In this document: one piece after another, positions 1-5,858 of the stretch
How the letters are laid out: every line of letters starts with the position of its first letter
How positions within the stretch are numbered: position 1 is the first letter of the stretch
Assembly: GCA_036386655.1 (NCBI GenBank)
Contig: DASVVG010000098.1
Location: 1-9,654 of the forward strand
DNA from: JAHWJX01 sp036386655
GTDB lineage: Bacteria; Pseudomonadota; Alphaproteobacteria; Caulobacterales; Caulobacteraceae
DNA length: 9,654 bases
Direction of reading: 5' to 3'
The notes under the pieces: generated by a model
The model's database searches: none
The model's input: the letters and a program-made list of their open reading frames with translations, nothing else
What the model was told of the DNA's origin: nothing
Made by a program: the position numbers and the translations under genes

Positions 1-88
1 CGAGACCTACACCCGCTACGAGGAAGAGACCTTCGCCTCGCAGGGCTCCATCGCCCTGGACGGCGGTGTGGGCGGCTACGTCCACTGA
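1..88 (+). CDS. C-terminal end of an unrecognised protein (partial)
   Basis: An open frame enters from the left edge and stops at TGA 86-88, giving 28 residues that end GGVGGYVH. The segment is acidic at first (YEEETF) and then glycine-rich. Codon use is GC-rich at third positions like the neighbouring genes, and a hairpin starts eight bases after the stop with a terminator further on, so a real gene end is likely. Too little remains to name a family. The gene converges with the haloperoxidase-like gene on the other strand. Confidence 0.6.
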   Translation, partial: ETYTRYEEETFASQGSIALDGGVGGYVH

Positions 89-95
89 CCTGACG

Positions 96-119
96 GGGAG
101 CGCTTTCACCGGCGCTCCC
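96..119 (+). other. Perfect 8-bp hairpin just after the stop of the left-edge gene
   Basis: GGGAGCGC at 96-103 pairs with GCGCTCCC at 112-119 around an eight-base loop. It begins eight bases after the stop at 86-88. No run of T follows, so on its own it is not a convincing intrinsic terminator. It may protect the mRNA 3' end, with termination occurring at the stronger hairpin near 194-225. Confidence 0.45.
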
Positions 120-193
120 GCTTCAGGACCGGTTCACGTGCGGACGTGAAAACGAGGGACGCCGCGCAAGCGGCTCCCTCCCTCGAGAAGCCT

Positions 194-225
194 GGCCCCG
201 GCGAGCGATCGCCGGGGCCTTTCTT
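194..225 (+). terminator. Rho-independent terminator for the left-edge gene
   Basis: GGCCCCGGCGA (194-204) and TCGCCGGGGCC (209-219) form a perfect 11-bp stem with a four-base loop, followed by TTTCTT on the plus strand. It lies between two convergent genes, about 105 nt after the plus-strand stop and five nt beyond the minus-strand stop at 230-232. Only the plus strand has the T-rich tail, although the stem could also slow transcription from the other side. Confidence 0.8.
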
Positions 226-229
226 CGCG

Positions 230-1492
230 TCAGCGCCGGGCGCGGGCGCGCACCACCGGCAGCGGGCGCGCCACTGTCTCCAGCACGATCTTCGCGGCCT
301 TGCGCCCGATCTCCTCGCCCGCCTCGTTCGAGAAGCGGTAGTGGACGCCGCCGTACATCCGGGAGTCCGAGACCTCCTGCACCCAGGCGTCCCAGCTCGG
401 CAGCACGTGCACGGCGGCCAGGGGCATCCCTATGGACCCGACCTTCACGCCGCCGGCCGGCTTCGGCCCGGTTTCCGTCTTCAGCACCTCTGCGTTGGCG
501 GCCGCCGCGGTGCAGTGCCCGCACGGGTACTCCTGGAAGTTCGGCGTCGCGATCAGCGGCGTCCACGCCAGATCCGGTTGCGTCGCGTCGTTGCCGTCCT
601 CGGCGCCGTTCCGGATGGCGGTGATCGGCCGCCAGAACTCGTAGTGCTGCTTGGCGGTGACCATGGCCACGGCCGCGTCGTCCAGCGCCATGTTGTAGAG
701 CGCGAACATGCGCGCGTTCTGCACCGGCCGGCGTCCCGGCTGATCGGCCACCATCCTCAGCGTGGGCGTGAGGTCGTAGGCCTGCCGGTACTTCGCCACC
801 AGCGTCTGGTAGGGCGTCCGCTCCTTGCTGGTCTTGCCCCCGAGGCGGCGCACCTCCTCGTAGTCGCGGCCCCAGCGGTCGCTGGTCAGCGCCACCGGCG
901 GGGGCGGGCGTAGCGCCTCGTAGCTCGGGACCGCCCACGGGCGGTAGGCGCCGTAGTGCGACTCCAGCTGCGGCAGCGGCACGGAGACGAACATGCCGGG
1001 GGCGGTGCGGGGGCGGTAGGGCGCCTGCGGCACCGCCGGATCGATCCCGCCGGCGGCGATCGCCGCCTTCGCCGCCTGCTCGCCGATGAGCCGCCCCGCC
1101 TCGCGCTTCCCCTCGTCGGTGATCGCCGCCATCGCGATGGTGTAGTTCTCCTCGAGCGCCGCCTTCTTGTCGGGGTAGTGGTGGAGCATGACCTGGTAGG
1201 CGGCCGTCACGGCGGCGGCGTCCTGCGAAGCCGTGGGGTCGCCGGCCGGGAGCTTCAGGTAGCTCTCGTACCGCCGGTCGATGGCGTTCAGCGCCTCGAA
1301 CATGGCGAGCGACACCCGCGTCACGGTCCGCTGCTGCTCCGGCGCGCCGCCGCCGTACTGCGGCGACACCTTGTTGGCGAACTCCCACCAGTCACAGACC
1401 GTATCGGCCTGCACGGGCTGGGCGGACATGAGGGTCGCGGCGGCCACAGACGCGGCGGCCGCGACGCTGAAATTCAGGCACACTTTGGGCAT
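230..1492 (-). CDS. Secreted vanadium-dependent haloperoxidase / PAP2-superfamily enzyme
   Basis: This 420-residue protein has an N-terminal signal peptide (residues 1-29, cleavage likely after PVQA), so the mature enzyme is probably periplasmic or exported. Its second half carries the three-part signature of vanadium haloperoxidases and related acid phosphatases: K281 plus six residues plus R288-P289; P323-C324-G325-H326; and S377-R378 plus five residues plus H384. In the family these residues hold vanadate or phosphate, with the last His bound to the metal oxyanion and the middle His acting as acid-base. Here the usual Ser of PSGH is Cys, and the motif reads PCGHC. The ATG at 1490-1492 is preceded by AGGAGGAAA (complement of 1496-1504), an excellent ribosome site. 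It lies 51 nt after the membrane-protein gene on the same strand and may be last in that operon. The family is clear; whether it halogenates or removes phosphate cannot be told from sequence. Confidence 0.9.
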   Translation of the reverse strand: MPKVCLNFSVAAAASVAAATLMSAQPVQADTVCDWWEFANKVSPQYGGGAPEQQRTVTRVSLAMFEALNAIDRRYESYLKLPAGDPTASQDAAAVTAAYQVMLHHYPDKKAALEENYTIAMAAITDEGKREAGRLIGEQAAKAAIAAGGIDPAVPQAPYRPRTAPGMFVSVPLPQLESHYGAYRPWAVPSYEALRPPPPVALTSDRWGRDYEEVRRLGGKTSKERTPYQTLVAKYRQAYDLTPTLRMVADQPGRRPVQNARMFALYNMALDDAAVAMVTAKQHYEFWRPITAIRNGAEDGNDATQPDLAWTPLIATPNFQEYPCGHCTAAAANAEVLKTETGPKPAGGVKVGSIGMPLAAVHVLPSWDAWVQEVSDSRMYGGVHYRFSNEAGEEIGRKAAKIVLETVARPLPVVRARARR

Positions 1493-1512
1493 AGCTTTCC
1501 TCCTGGTTGGTT

Positions 1513-1520
1513 TGACGTCA
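1513..1520. repeat. TGACGTCA palindrome in the 51-nt gap before the haloperoxidase gene
   Basis: The gap 1493-1543 holds a perfect 8-bp palindrome, TGACGTCA, about 20 bases upstream of the haloperoxidase start, followed by its strong Shine-Dalgarno. It could be an operator for a gene-specific promoter, but I see no clear -35/-10 pair, and an 8-bp palindrome can occur by chance. Confidence 0.25.
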
Positions 1521-1543
1521 CTGAATTTGCTTGGCTTTCGCCG

Positions 1544-2227
1544 TTAGGCGGGGGCGGGCGCGACCCGCGCGGGCCGCTTTCGGGGCCGGGTGCGGATCAT
1601 CCACCAGACCAGCGCGGCGAGCGGGGCGAGCGCGAGCGCCCAAAGGTGCGGCCCGTGCAGGGCTCGCGGGATCTCGTCCGCCTGCCCGAGGAAGAACGAG
1701 CCCGTGGCGATGAACATCGCCGCGCACATCCGCCAGAGATGGCGGCGGAGGCGCTGGAAGCCGGCCAGACCGCCGCGCCGGATCACCTTCACATCGAGCG
1801 CCGCCGCCAGCGCGGCCACGGCGGCGAAGATGAACCGCGCCGGGACGGGCACATCGGTGCGCGCTCCGCTCGCCGCCAGCAGCGCGCCGAGCACGCTGGC
1901 CGCCGCCAAAGCCGCGCCGAACGCGAACCCCGCAGTCTCGAGCCGGCCCACGGTCCCCGCGGGCCTGCGCATGGCGCCCCAGCCGGTGAGGACGAGGTAG
2001 CAGGTGAAGGCGCCCGCGACCGCGTTCCCTGACTGTCCCCTCGCGAGGCCCAGGACGCCGGCGAACACGGCCATGACCAGCATCGACGCCACGAAGGCGT
2101 TGCCGGCGAGCTTGTGGCGCGCGCCGCCTTTGCGCAGCACCAGCGCCGCGTACCCGGCAGCGATGGCCACGGTCCCGGCGGCGATGTGGACGAGCAGCAC
2201 CGCACCCTCGAGGAGGTCCCGCTCCAT
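1544..2227 (-). CDS. Conserved multi-spanning membrane protein (DUF2306-like)
   Basis: This 227-residue protein has about seven hydrophobic segments (roughly residues 8-31, 43-62, 68-85, 98-119, 131-146, 167-182 and 193-211) and a basic, proline-rich tail. Polar landmarks include H14 in the first helix, the loop RKGGARHKLAGN (32-43) and RRHLWRMCAAMF (161-172) before a GSFFLGQ helix end. I recall this pattern from a widespread bacterial family of uncharacterised membrane proteins close to DUF2306; the exact Pfam assignment is uncertain. The ATG at 2225-2227 shares one base with the permease stop (TGATG), so translation is probably coupled and the protein is likely made with the transporter. 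It could be an accessory subunit or a sensor, but no catalytic motif is visible. Confidence 0.82.
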   Translation of the reverse strand: MERDLLEGAVLLVHIAAGTVAIAAGYAALVLRKGGARHKLAGNAFVASMLVMAVFAGVLGLARGQSGNAVAGAFTCYLVLTGWGAMRRPAGTVGRLETAGFAFGAALAAASVLGALLAASGARTDVPVPARFIFAAVAALAAALDVKVIRRGGLAGFQRLRRHLWRMCAAMFIATGSFFLGQADEIPRALHGPHLWALALAPLAALVWWMIRTRPRKRPARVAPAPA

Positions 2228-3129
2228 CAGATCGGCCCCCGCGTCCGGCGCATGTGGATCGCAGCGGCCAGGAACGCGGCCGCCAGCGCGACGCCGACCC
2301 ACAGGCCGGGGAGGGTGTAGAGCCGCAGCGGCTCGAGGTCGGAGAGGCGCTCGATCCACACCTTGCCCTCGCCGCCCGCGCTGAACGGCTGGATCACGCC
2401 GCCGCCGAGGCGCCGCTCCAGCGCCCAGTGACCGACGGTGTGGTGCAGGATCGTGTGCTGGACGATGAACGCCGCCAGGAACGGCGCGGCCGCCCACATG
2501 AACGGCCAGCGCGGCGCCCACGCCGAGACCAGCAGCAGCCAGGCGTAGATCGGCGCGTACCACAGCACCATGAACGGCAGCCCGTAGAGGAGCGACAGCC
2601 ACAGGAACGGCAGGTCCAGCCGGCCCCACAGCGTGCGCGGATCGAAGCCCTGCAGCGACCAGACGAAGCTCTGCAACGCCGCCATGACGATGGTCGCCGC
2701 GACCGCCAGCCCGAAGATCACCACAGGCAGGACGAGCATCGGCACGGCCGCCTTGGACAGGACGGTGGTGGTGTCGGACACCGGCAGCGACTTCCAGAAC
2801 AGCACGCTCCGGTCGCGCCGCTCGCCGTAAAGCGCACCCACCGCGTAGAGCACGCCCACCAGCAGCGCGCTGATCACGATCAGGCCGGTCACCGCGTCGT
2901 AGTGCATCATGAAGCCGCGGCTTCGCGCCGGGTCCGCCAGGGAGGCGCTCCGCACGCCGGCGGTGGTGAACGTCGCCAGCAGATGGATCAGCATCGCGAA
3001 GGCGGCCACCGCCAGGGGCGCAAGGTAGAGCGCGCGGTGCTCCCACAACTCGCGCCGCAGCGACCAGTAGAAGGCGCGCGTCCAGGGGACCGCCGCCGCT
3101 TCGGCCATGGGCAGCGGACGATCGCTCAC
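2227..3129 (-). CDS. ABC-2 type transporter permease
   Basis: A 300-residue membrane protein with about six helices (roughly 35-55, 79-101, 128-153, 174-201, 208-226, 272-292). Between the second and third lies the charged loop GERRDRSVLFWKSLPVSD (102-119), typical of ABC-2 exporter permeases. I chose the GTG at 3129-3127: it overlaps the ATPase stop as GTGA and has GGAGGA seven bases upstream, while the ATG seven codons later lacks a ribosome site. Its partner is the upstream ATPase, presumably forming a two-subunit exporter in the cytoplasmic membrane. The stop overlaps the next gene by one base. Substrate is unknown; relatives in YtrA-controlled operons are linked to cell-envelope antibiotics and peptides, by family knowledge only. 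Confidence 0.9.
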   Translation of the reverse strand: MSDRPLPMAEAAAVPWTRAFYWSLRRELWEHRALYLAPLAVAAFAMLIHLLATFTTAGVRSASLADPARSRGFMMHYDAVTGLIVISALLVGVLYAVGALYGERRDRSVLFWKSLPVSDTTTVLSKAAVPMLVLPVVIFGLAVAATIVMAALQSFVWSLQGFDPRTLWGRLDLPFLWLSLLYGLPFMVLWYAPIYAWLLLVSAWAPRWPFMWAAAPFLAAFIVQHTILHHTVGHWALERRLGGGVIQPFSAGGEGKVWIERLSDLEPLRLYTLPGLWVGVALAAAFLAAAIHMRRTRGPI

Positions 3130-4001
3130 GCCGCGGTCCTCCGGCTCGGGGCGGCGTCGCGGCTGAGCAGCGCCACGAACACCTCGGCCAGGCTCGCGTT
3201 GCGCACCTCGCCCAACGCCGACAGCCGGGCGCGGTCGCGGTTGTCGAACAGCAGGATGTTGCGGCCGAACGCCTGGCGCTCCTGGATCGGCTGCAAGGCG
3301 CGCGCGGCGCTCATCTGCTCGGGCGGCACCACGACCTCCGCGAAGCGCGCCTCGACATCCTCCATGCTGCTCTCGAAGACGACGCGGCCGCGGTTCACGA
3401 ACACCACGTCCGTCAGGATGTGTTCGACTTCGCTCACGTCGTGCGTGGAGACGACGATGGTGCGGTTCCCGTCGAAGTAGTCGTTCAGCAAGGCTTTGTA
3501 GAACTGCTTGCGATACAGCAGGTCGAGCCCCAGCGTCGGCTCGTCCAACACCAGCAGCCGCGCGTCCACGGCCATCACCAGCGCCAGGTGCAGCTGGGTG
3601 ACCATGCCCTTCGAAAGCTGGCGCACCTTGTCGGTCGTCGCGATGTTGGTCCGGGCCAGGAAGGCTTCGGCGCGCTCCCGGTCGAACCACGGGTGGACGC
3701 CCGCCATGAAGTCGATCGCCTGCCGCACCCGCATCCAGCGCGGCAGCACCGCCACGTCCGCGATGAAGCAGACGTCGTTCATCAGCGCGCCGCGGTCCTT
3801 CCACGGGTCGCGGCCGAGGACCTTGAGCGCGCCGTCGTAAGGGATCAGGCCGGTGATCGCCTGCAGGGCGGTGCTCTTGCCCGCGCCGTTGGGCCCGATC
3901 AGGCCCAGGATGCGGCCCTCCTCGAGCCGGAGGTCGATCCCGTCCAAGGCCACCTTGGGTCCGTAGGCCTTTCGCAGGCCGCGCGCTTCGAGACAGGTCA
4001 T
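3126..4001 (-). CDS. ABC transporter ATPase, YtrB/BcrA-like
   Basis: A 291-residue ATP-binding subunit. Visible motifs are Walker A GPNGAGKS (36-43), signature LSKGM (129-133, a variant of LSGGQ), Walker B LLVLDEP (149-155), D-loop GLD (158-160) and H-loop H187 in STHD. The usual Q-loop glutamine is not obvious: the matching stretch reads NDVCFIADVAVLPRWM (75-90). LSKGM and a weak Q-loop are, as I recall, common in exporter ATPases of the YtrB type, so I do not read them as inactivation. A C-terminal extension of about 70 residues ends in a basic tail. The start lies 4 nt after the GntR stop, and the end overlaps the permease start by 4 nt, so the ATPase and permease are made together to power export. 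Confidence 0.95.
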   Translation of the reverse strand: MTCLEARGLRKAYGPKVALDGIDLRLEEGRILGLIGPNGAGKSTALQAITGLIPYDGALKVLGRDPWKDRGALMNDVCFIADVAVLPRWMRVRQAIDFMAGVHPWFDRERAEAFLARTNIATTDKVRQLSKGMVTQLHLALVMAVDARLLVLDEPTLGLDLLYRKQFYKALLNDYFDGNRTIVVSTHDVSEVEHILTDVVFVNRGRVVFESSMEDVEARFAEVVVPPEQMSAARALQPIQERQAFGRNILLFDNRDRARLSALGEVRNASLAEVFVALLSRDAAPSRRTAA

Positions 4002-4005
4002 CGGC

Positions 4006-4392
4006 TCAGCCCGCCTTGCGCTTCGGCGGCGCCGGCCGCTTCGGGTCGAGGCCGCCCAGCAGCTGCTCCGTCAGCCCGAGCCGCTCGATGGTCGCGCGGA
4101 TCTCCGGCCACTGCTCCGACAGAAACTTCTGCTTCTCGTCCTGCAGCAACACGCTGCGCGCGCCCGTCCTCACGAACATGCCGACCCCCCGCCGCTTCTC
4201 GACCAGCTGTTCGTCCACGAGCTGCTGGTAGGCCTTGAGCACCGTCAGCGGATTGATCCGTGTGTCGGTCGCCACGCTGCGGACGGAAGGCAGCGGGTCG
4301 CCCTCGGCGAGCGTTCCCTCGAGGATCATGGCGACGACCCGATCGCGGACCTGTCGGTAGATCGGCTGGCTGTCGTTCCACTCTGTATCCAT
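4006..4392 (-). CDS. GntR-family repressor, YtrA subfamily
   Basis: A 128-residue regulator with an N-terminal winged helix-turn-helix (about residues 10-76) containing LPSVRSVA (34-41), NPLTVLKAYQQL (47-58) and the wing KRRGVGMFV (66-74). Only about 50 residues follow, with no ligand-binding FCD or UTRA domain; this short C-terminus marks the YtrA subgroup, whose members repress adjacent ABC transporter genes. It is first in the operon and lies just downstream of a palindrome suited to a dimer, so autoregulation is likely. The ATG at 4390-4392 is the only start consistent with the conserved domain, but the best Shine-Dalgarno (GGAGGGG) is better spaced for an out-of-frame ATG at 4399, which might dampen translation. 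The inducer is unknown. Confidence 0.93.
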   Translation of the reverse strand: MDTEWNDSQPIYRQVRDRVVAMILEGTLAEGDPLPSVRSVATDTRINPLTVLKAYQQLVDEQLVEKRRGVGMFVRTGARSVLLQDEKQKFLSEQWPEIRATIERLGLTEQLLGGLDPKRPAPPKRKAG

Positions 4393-4455
4393 GACCCATT
4401 CCGGCTGCCCCTCCGGGCCTGCGGACGACCGCGGCCCTTCGGCCCCTGCCCGCTA

Positions 4456-4479
4456 GGTGTTATACATACATACAACACC
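4456..4479 (-). promoter_or_regulatory. Interrupted palindrome, probable GntR/YtrA operator
   Basis: GGTGTT (4456-4461) and AACACC (4474-4479) are exact inverted half-sites around a 12-base AT-rich centre; 18 of 24 positions obey the dyad. It begins 64 nt upstream of the GntR start codon. YtrA-type regulators bind palindromes of this general form (GTGT...ACAC arms). The centre also contains TACA three times in a row (4463-4474). This is one of the few AT-rich patches in a GC-rich region. Confidence 0.7.
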
Positions 4480-4491
4480 AAACCAGCGCAA
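4459..4491 (-). promoter_or_regulatory. Candidate promoter of the GntR-ABC operon
   Basis: Reading the minus strand, TTGCGC (complement of 4486-4491) is followed after 17 bases by TATGTA (4463-4468), which runs into TATAAC (4459-4464). Either hexamer could be the -10 element; both lie inside the palindrome, so a bound dimer would block RNA polymerase. The -35 is weak, matching the consensus at three of six positions. The untranslated leader would be about 60 nt. Confidence 0.45.
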
Positions 4492-4559
4492 GTGGCGGCG
4501 GCGCGGGCGGTCGCGCTCCGCCGGCAGAGGGAGCGACACCGCTCGTAGGCGGGCAGCAC

Positions 4560-4592
4560 AAGAAAAAGCGCCCGGCCGTGAGGCCGGGCGCT
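4560..4592 (-). terminator. Strong rho-independent terminator of the hfa operon
   Basis: A perfect 11-bp stem (4567-4577 with 4582-4592, four-base loop) reads on the minus strand as a GC-rich hairpin followed by TTTTTCTT. It begins 33 nt after the hfaD stop at 4626-4628. It separates the hfa genes from the GntR promoter region and shows that hfaD is the last gene of this transcript. Confidence 0.92.
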
Positions 4593-4625
4593 GGTCAGGA
4601 ACGAGGAACTCTACGCGGGACTGAA

Positions 4626-5858
4626 CTACCTGTTCGGGTTGTTGGCGTAGAAGGCGGCGTTGTTGCCGACCGCGTGCGCCGTGCTCCGGACGTTGCGGGC
4701 GGAGCCTCCGATGTCGGTTCGAGCAGTGACGTTGACCCCGCCGGTGTTGATCTGGCGGTTGTTGGCCGTCAGGCCGCCTTCGCAATCGCTGCAAACCGAG
4801 CCGTACACGTTGTTGCCGTAGCCCGTGGCCAGGACCTCGGCGTCGTAGCCGTTCCCGCCGAAGAAGGCCGCTTCCACGTCGACCTGGCCGTCGTTCTCCT
4901 GGTCGGCGTCGATGTCGAGGTCTTCGCCGGCGTTGTCGGCCCAGATCGAGTTGCCCACGCCGTTGGCCAGCGCGCTCGCGGCGCCGAAGTCCTGGACGTA
5001 GAGGTAGGTCTCGGCCCGGACGTAGCCTTCCTGCTTCTGGCGGGCGTCGATCCCGGCGTCGCGGCTGCGGCTGAGCAGAGACACGGTGTTCCCCGACGCC
5101 TGCGCGTCGGTGTTCACCAGGTAGCCGCTCTTCACGTTGCCGACCACGCTGGCGATCGTCTGGCCGGTGGCGTGCTGGTGCGCGCCGACCTTGCCCGAGG
5201 CCCCGTCGCCGGTGTGCGACACGTCGTTCGACGCCGCCGAGGCCCCGAGGTTCGCCGTGCCCTTCACGTGGAAGAGCGAGGCGTCCGTGCTGGCCTTCAC
5301 CGAACCGTGCTGGCGCTGCAGCGTCTCGGAGCGCGAGTAGGCGCCGCTGCCGACCGCGTACGAGTGGCTGTTGCCGATCGCCGAGGAGGTCGCGTCGGTG
5401 TCGCCCGAGGAGCTGAGCTCAGCGCGGACCTTCGTCTTCGCCGTGACCTTGGAGCCGTCGTCCACGACCTGGCGGACGTTGGCGTCGATGACCCCGCCGT
5501 CCGTGGCCCAGACCTCGCCCTGGTTGCCCGTGGCGGCCGAGGAGGCTTCGGTCTTCGGCGTCCAGCCGTGGATCTCCACGTCCGTCTTCGCCTTCACGTC
5601 GGCCTTGACGCGCTGCTTCGACGCGAAGTCGAGGCGGCGGTTCTGGACGCCGGCGGCGATGGCGTTGCCGGAGGCGACCACCTCGGACTGCACGCCGTCC
5701 GAGGGGTCGATCACGTGCAGGCGGCCGTCGGCGAGGACGTCGCCGAGCAGGACCTGCTCGTTGTCGACGTCCGCGCCGGGACCGGTCTGGGCGTTAGCGG
5801 CGGACGCGACCGTCGCGACGGCTGTTCCAGCGAGAAGGATCTTCGCGAGTCGCCGCAT
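4626..5858 (-). CDS. hfaD: Holdfast anchor protein HfaD, repeat-rich secreted adhesin
   Basis: A 410-residue protein with a signal peptide (1-23, cleavage after AANA). The mature part is rich in Gly, Ala, Asn, Asp and Val and is built from about eight modules of 45-51 residues. Each has a Q-half (Q, a few residues, G, then V-x-A-x-T) and a GN-half (A-x-A-x-G-N). The GN positions are 64, 111, 162, 210 (as ND), 256, 302, 348 and 398; the Q positions are 35, 82, 130, 183, 228, 274, 320 and 369. One cysteine pair occurs in CSDC (356-359). In Caulobacter, HfaD with HfaA forms very stable surface complexes that hold the holdfast at the stalk tip, and both need HfaB. I assign the name from gene order, size, signal peptide and the CsgG-like neighbour. 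The ATG at 5856-5858 has GGGGA seven bases upstream and lies inside hfaB, overlapping it by 65 nt. Confidence 0.88.
   Translation of the reverse strand: MRRLAKILLAGTAVATVASAANAQTGPGADVDNEQVLLGDVLADGRLHVIDPSDGVQSEVVASGNAIAAGVQNRRLDFASKQRVKADVKAKTDVEIHGWTPKTEASSAATGNQGEVWATDGGVIDANVRQVVDDGSKVTAKTKVRAELSSSGDTDATSSAIGNSHSYAVGSGAYSRSETLQRQHGSVKASTDASLFHVKGTANLGASAASNDVSHTGDGASGKVGAHQHATGQTIASVVGNVKSGYLVNTDAQASGNTVSLLSRSRDAGIDARQKQEGYVRAETYLYVQDFGAASALANGVGNSIWADNAGEDLDIDADQENDGQVDVEAAFFGGNGYDAEVLATGYGNNVYGSVCSDCEGGLTANNRQINTGGVNVTARTDIGGSARNVRSTAHAVGNNAAFYANNPNR
4662..5756 (-). repeat. Eight-module protein repeat of HfaD
   Basis: Residues 35-399 of HfaD alternate Q-halves and GN-halves with periods of 47, 51, 48, 46, 46, 46 and 50 residues between successive GN sites. 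The clearest copies are at 162-190, 256-283, 302-331 and 348-379. The array starts with a Q-half and ends with a GN-half. Copies are diverged at the DNA level, so they are old rather than a recent expansion. Confidence 0.75.

Noticed and set aside
956..2032. 358-residue open frame on the plus strand
   Set aside because: It runs antisense across two genes and their gap; it is composed of Arg/Gly/Ala/His-rich shadow sequence.
2254..3480. 408-residue open frame on the plus strand opposite the ABC genes
   Set aside because: It is antisense to a permease with clear helices and to an ATPase with Walker motifs; no recognisable protein features.
3126..4001. ABC ATPase inactivated by LSKGM signature and missing Q-loop Gln
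   Set aside because: Walker A, Walker B Glu, D-loop and H-loop are intact, and these variants are, to my knowledge, usual in YtrB-type ATPases.
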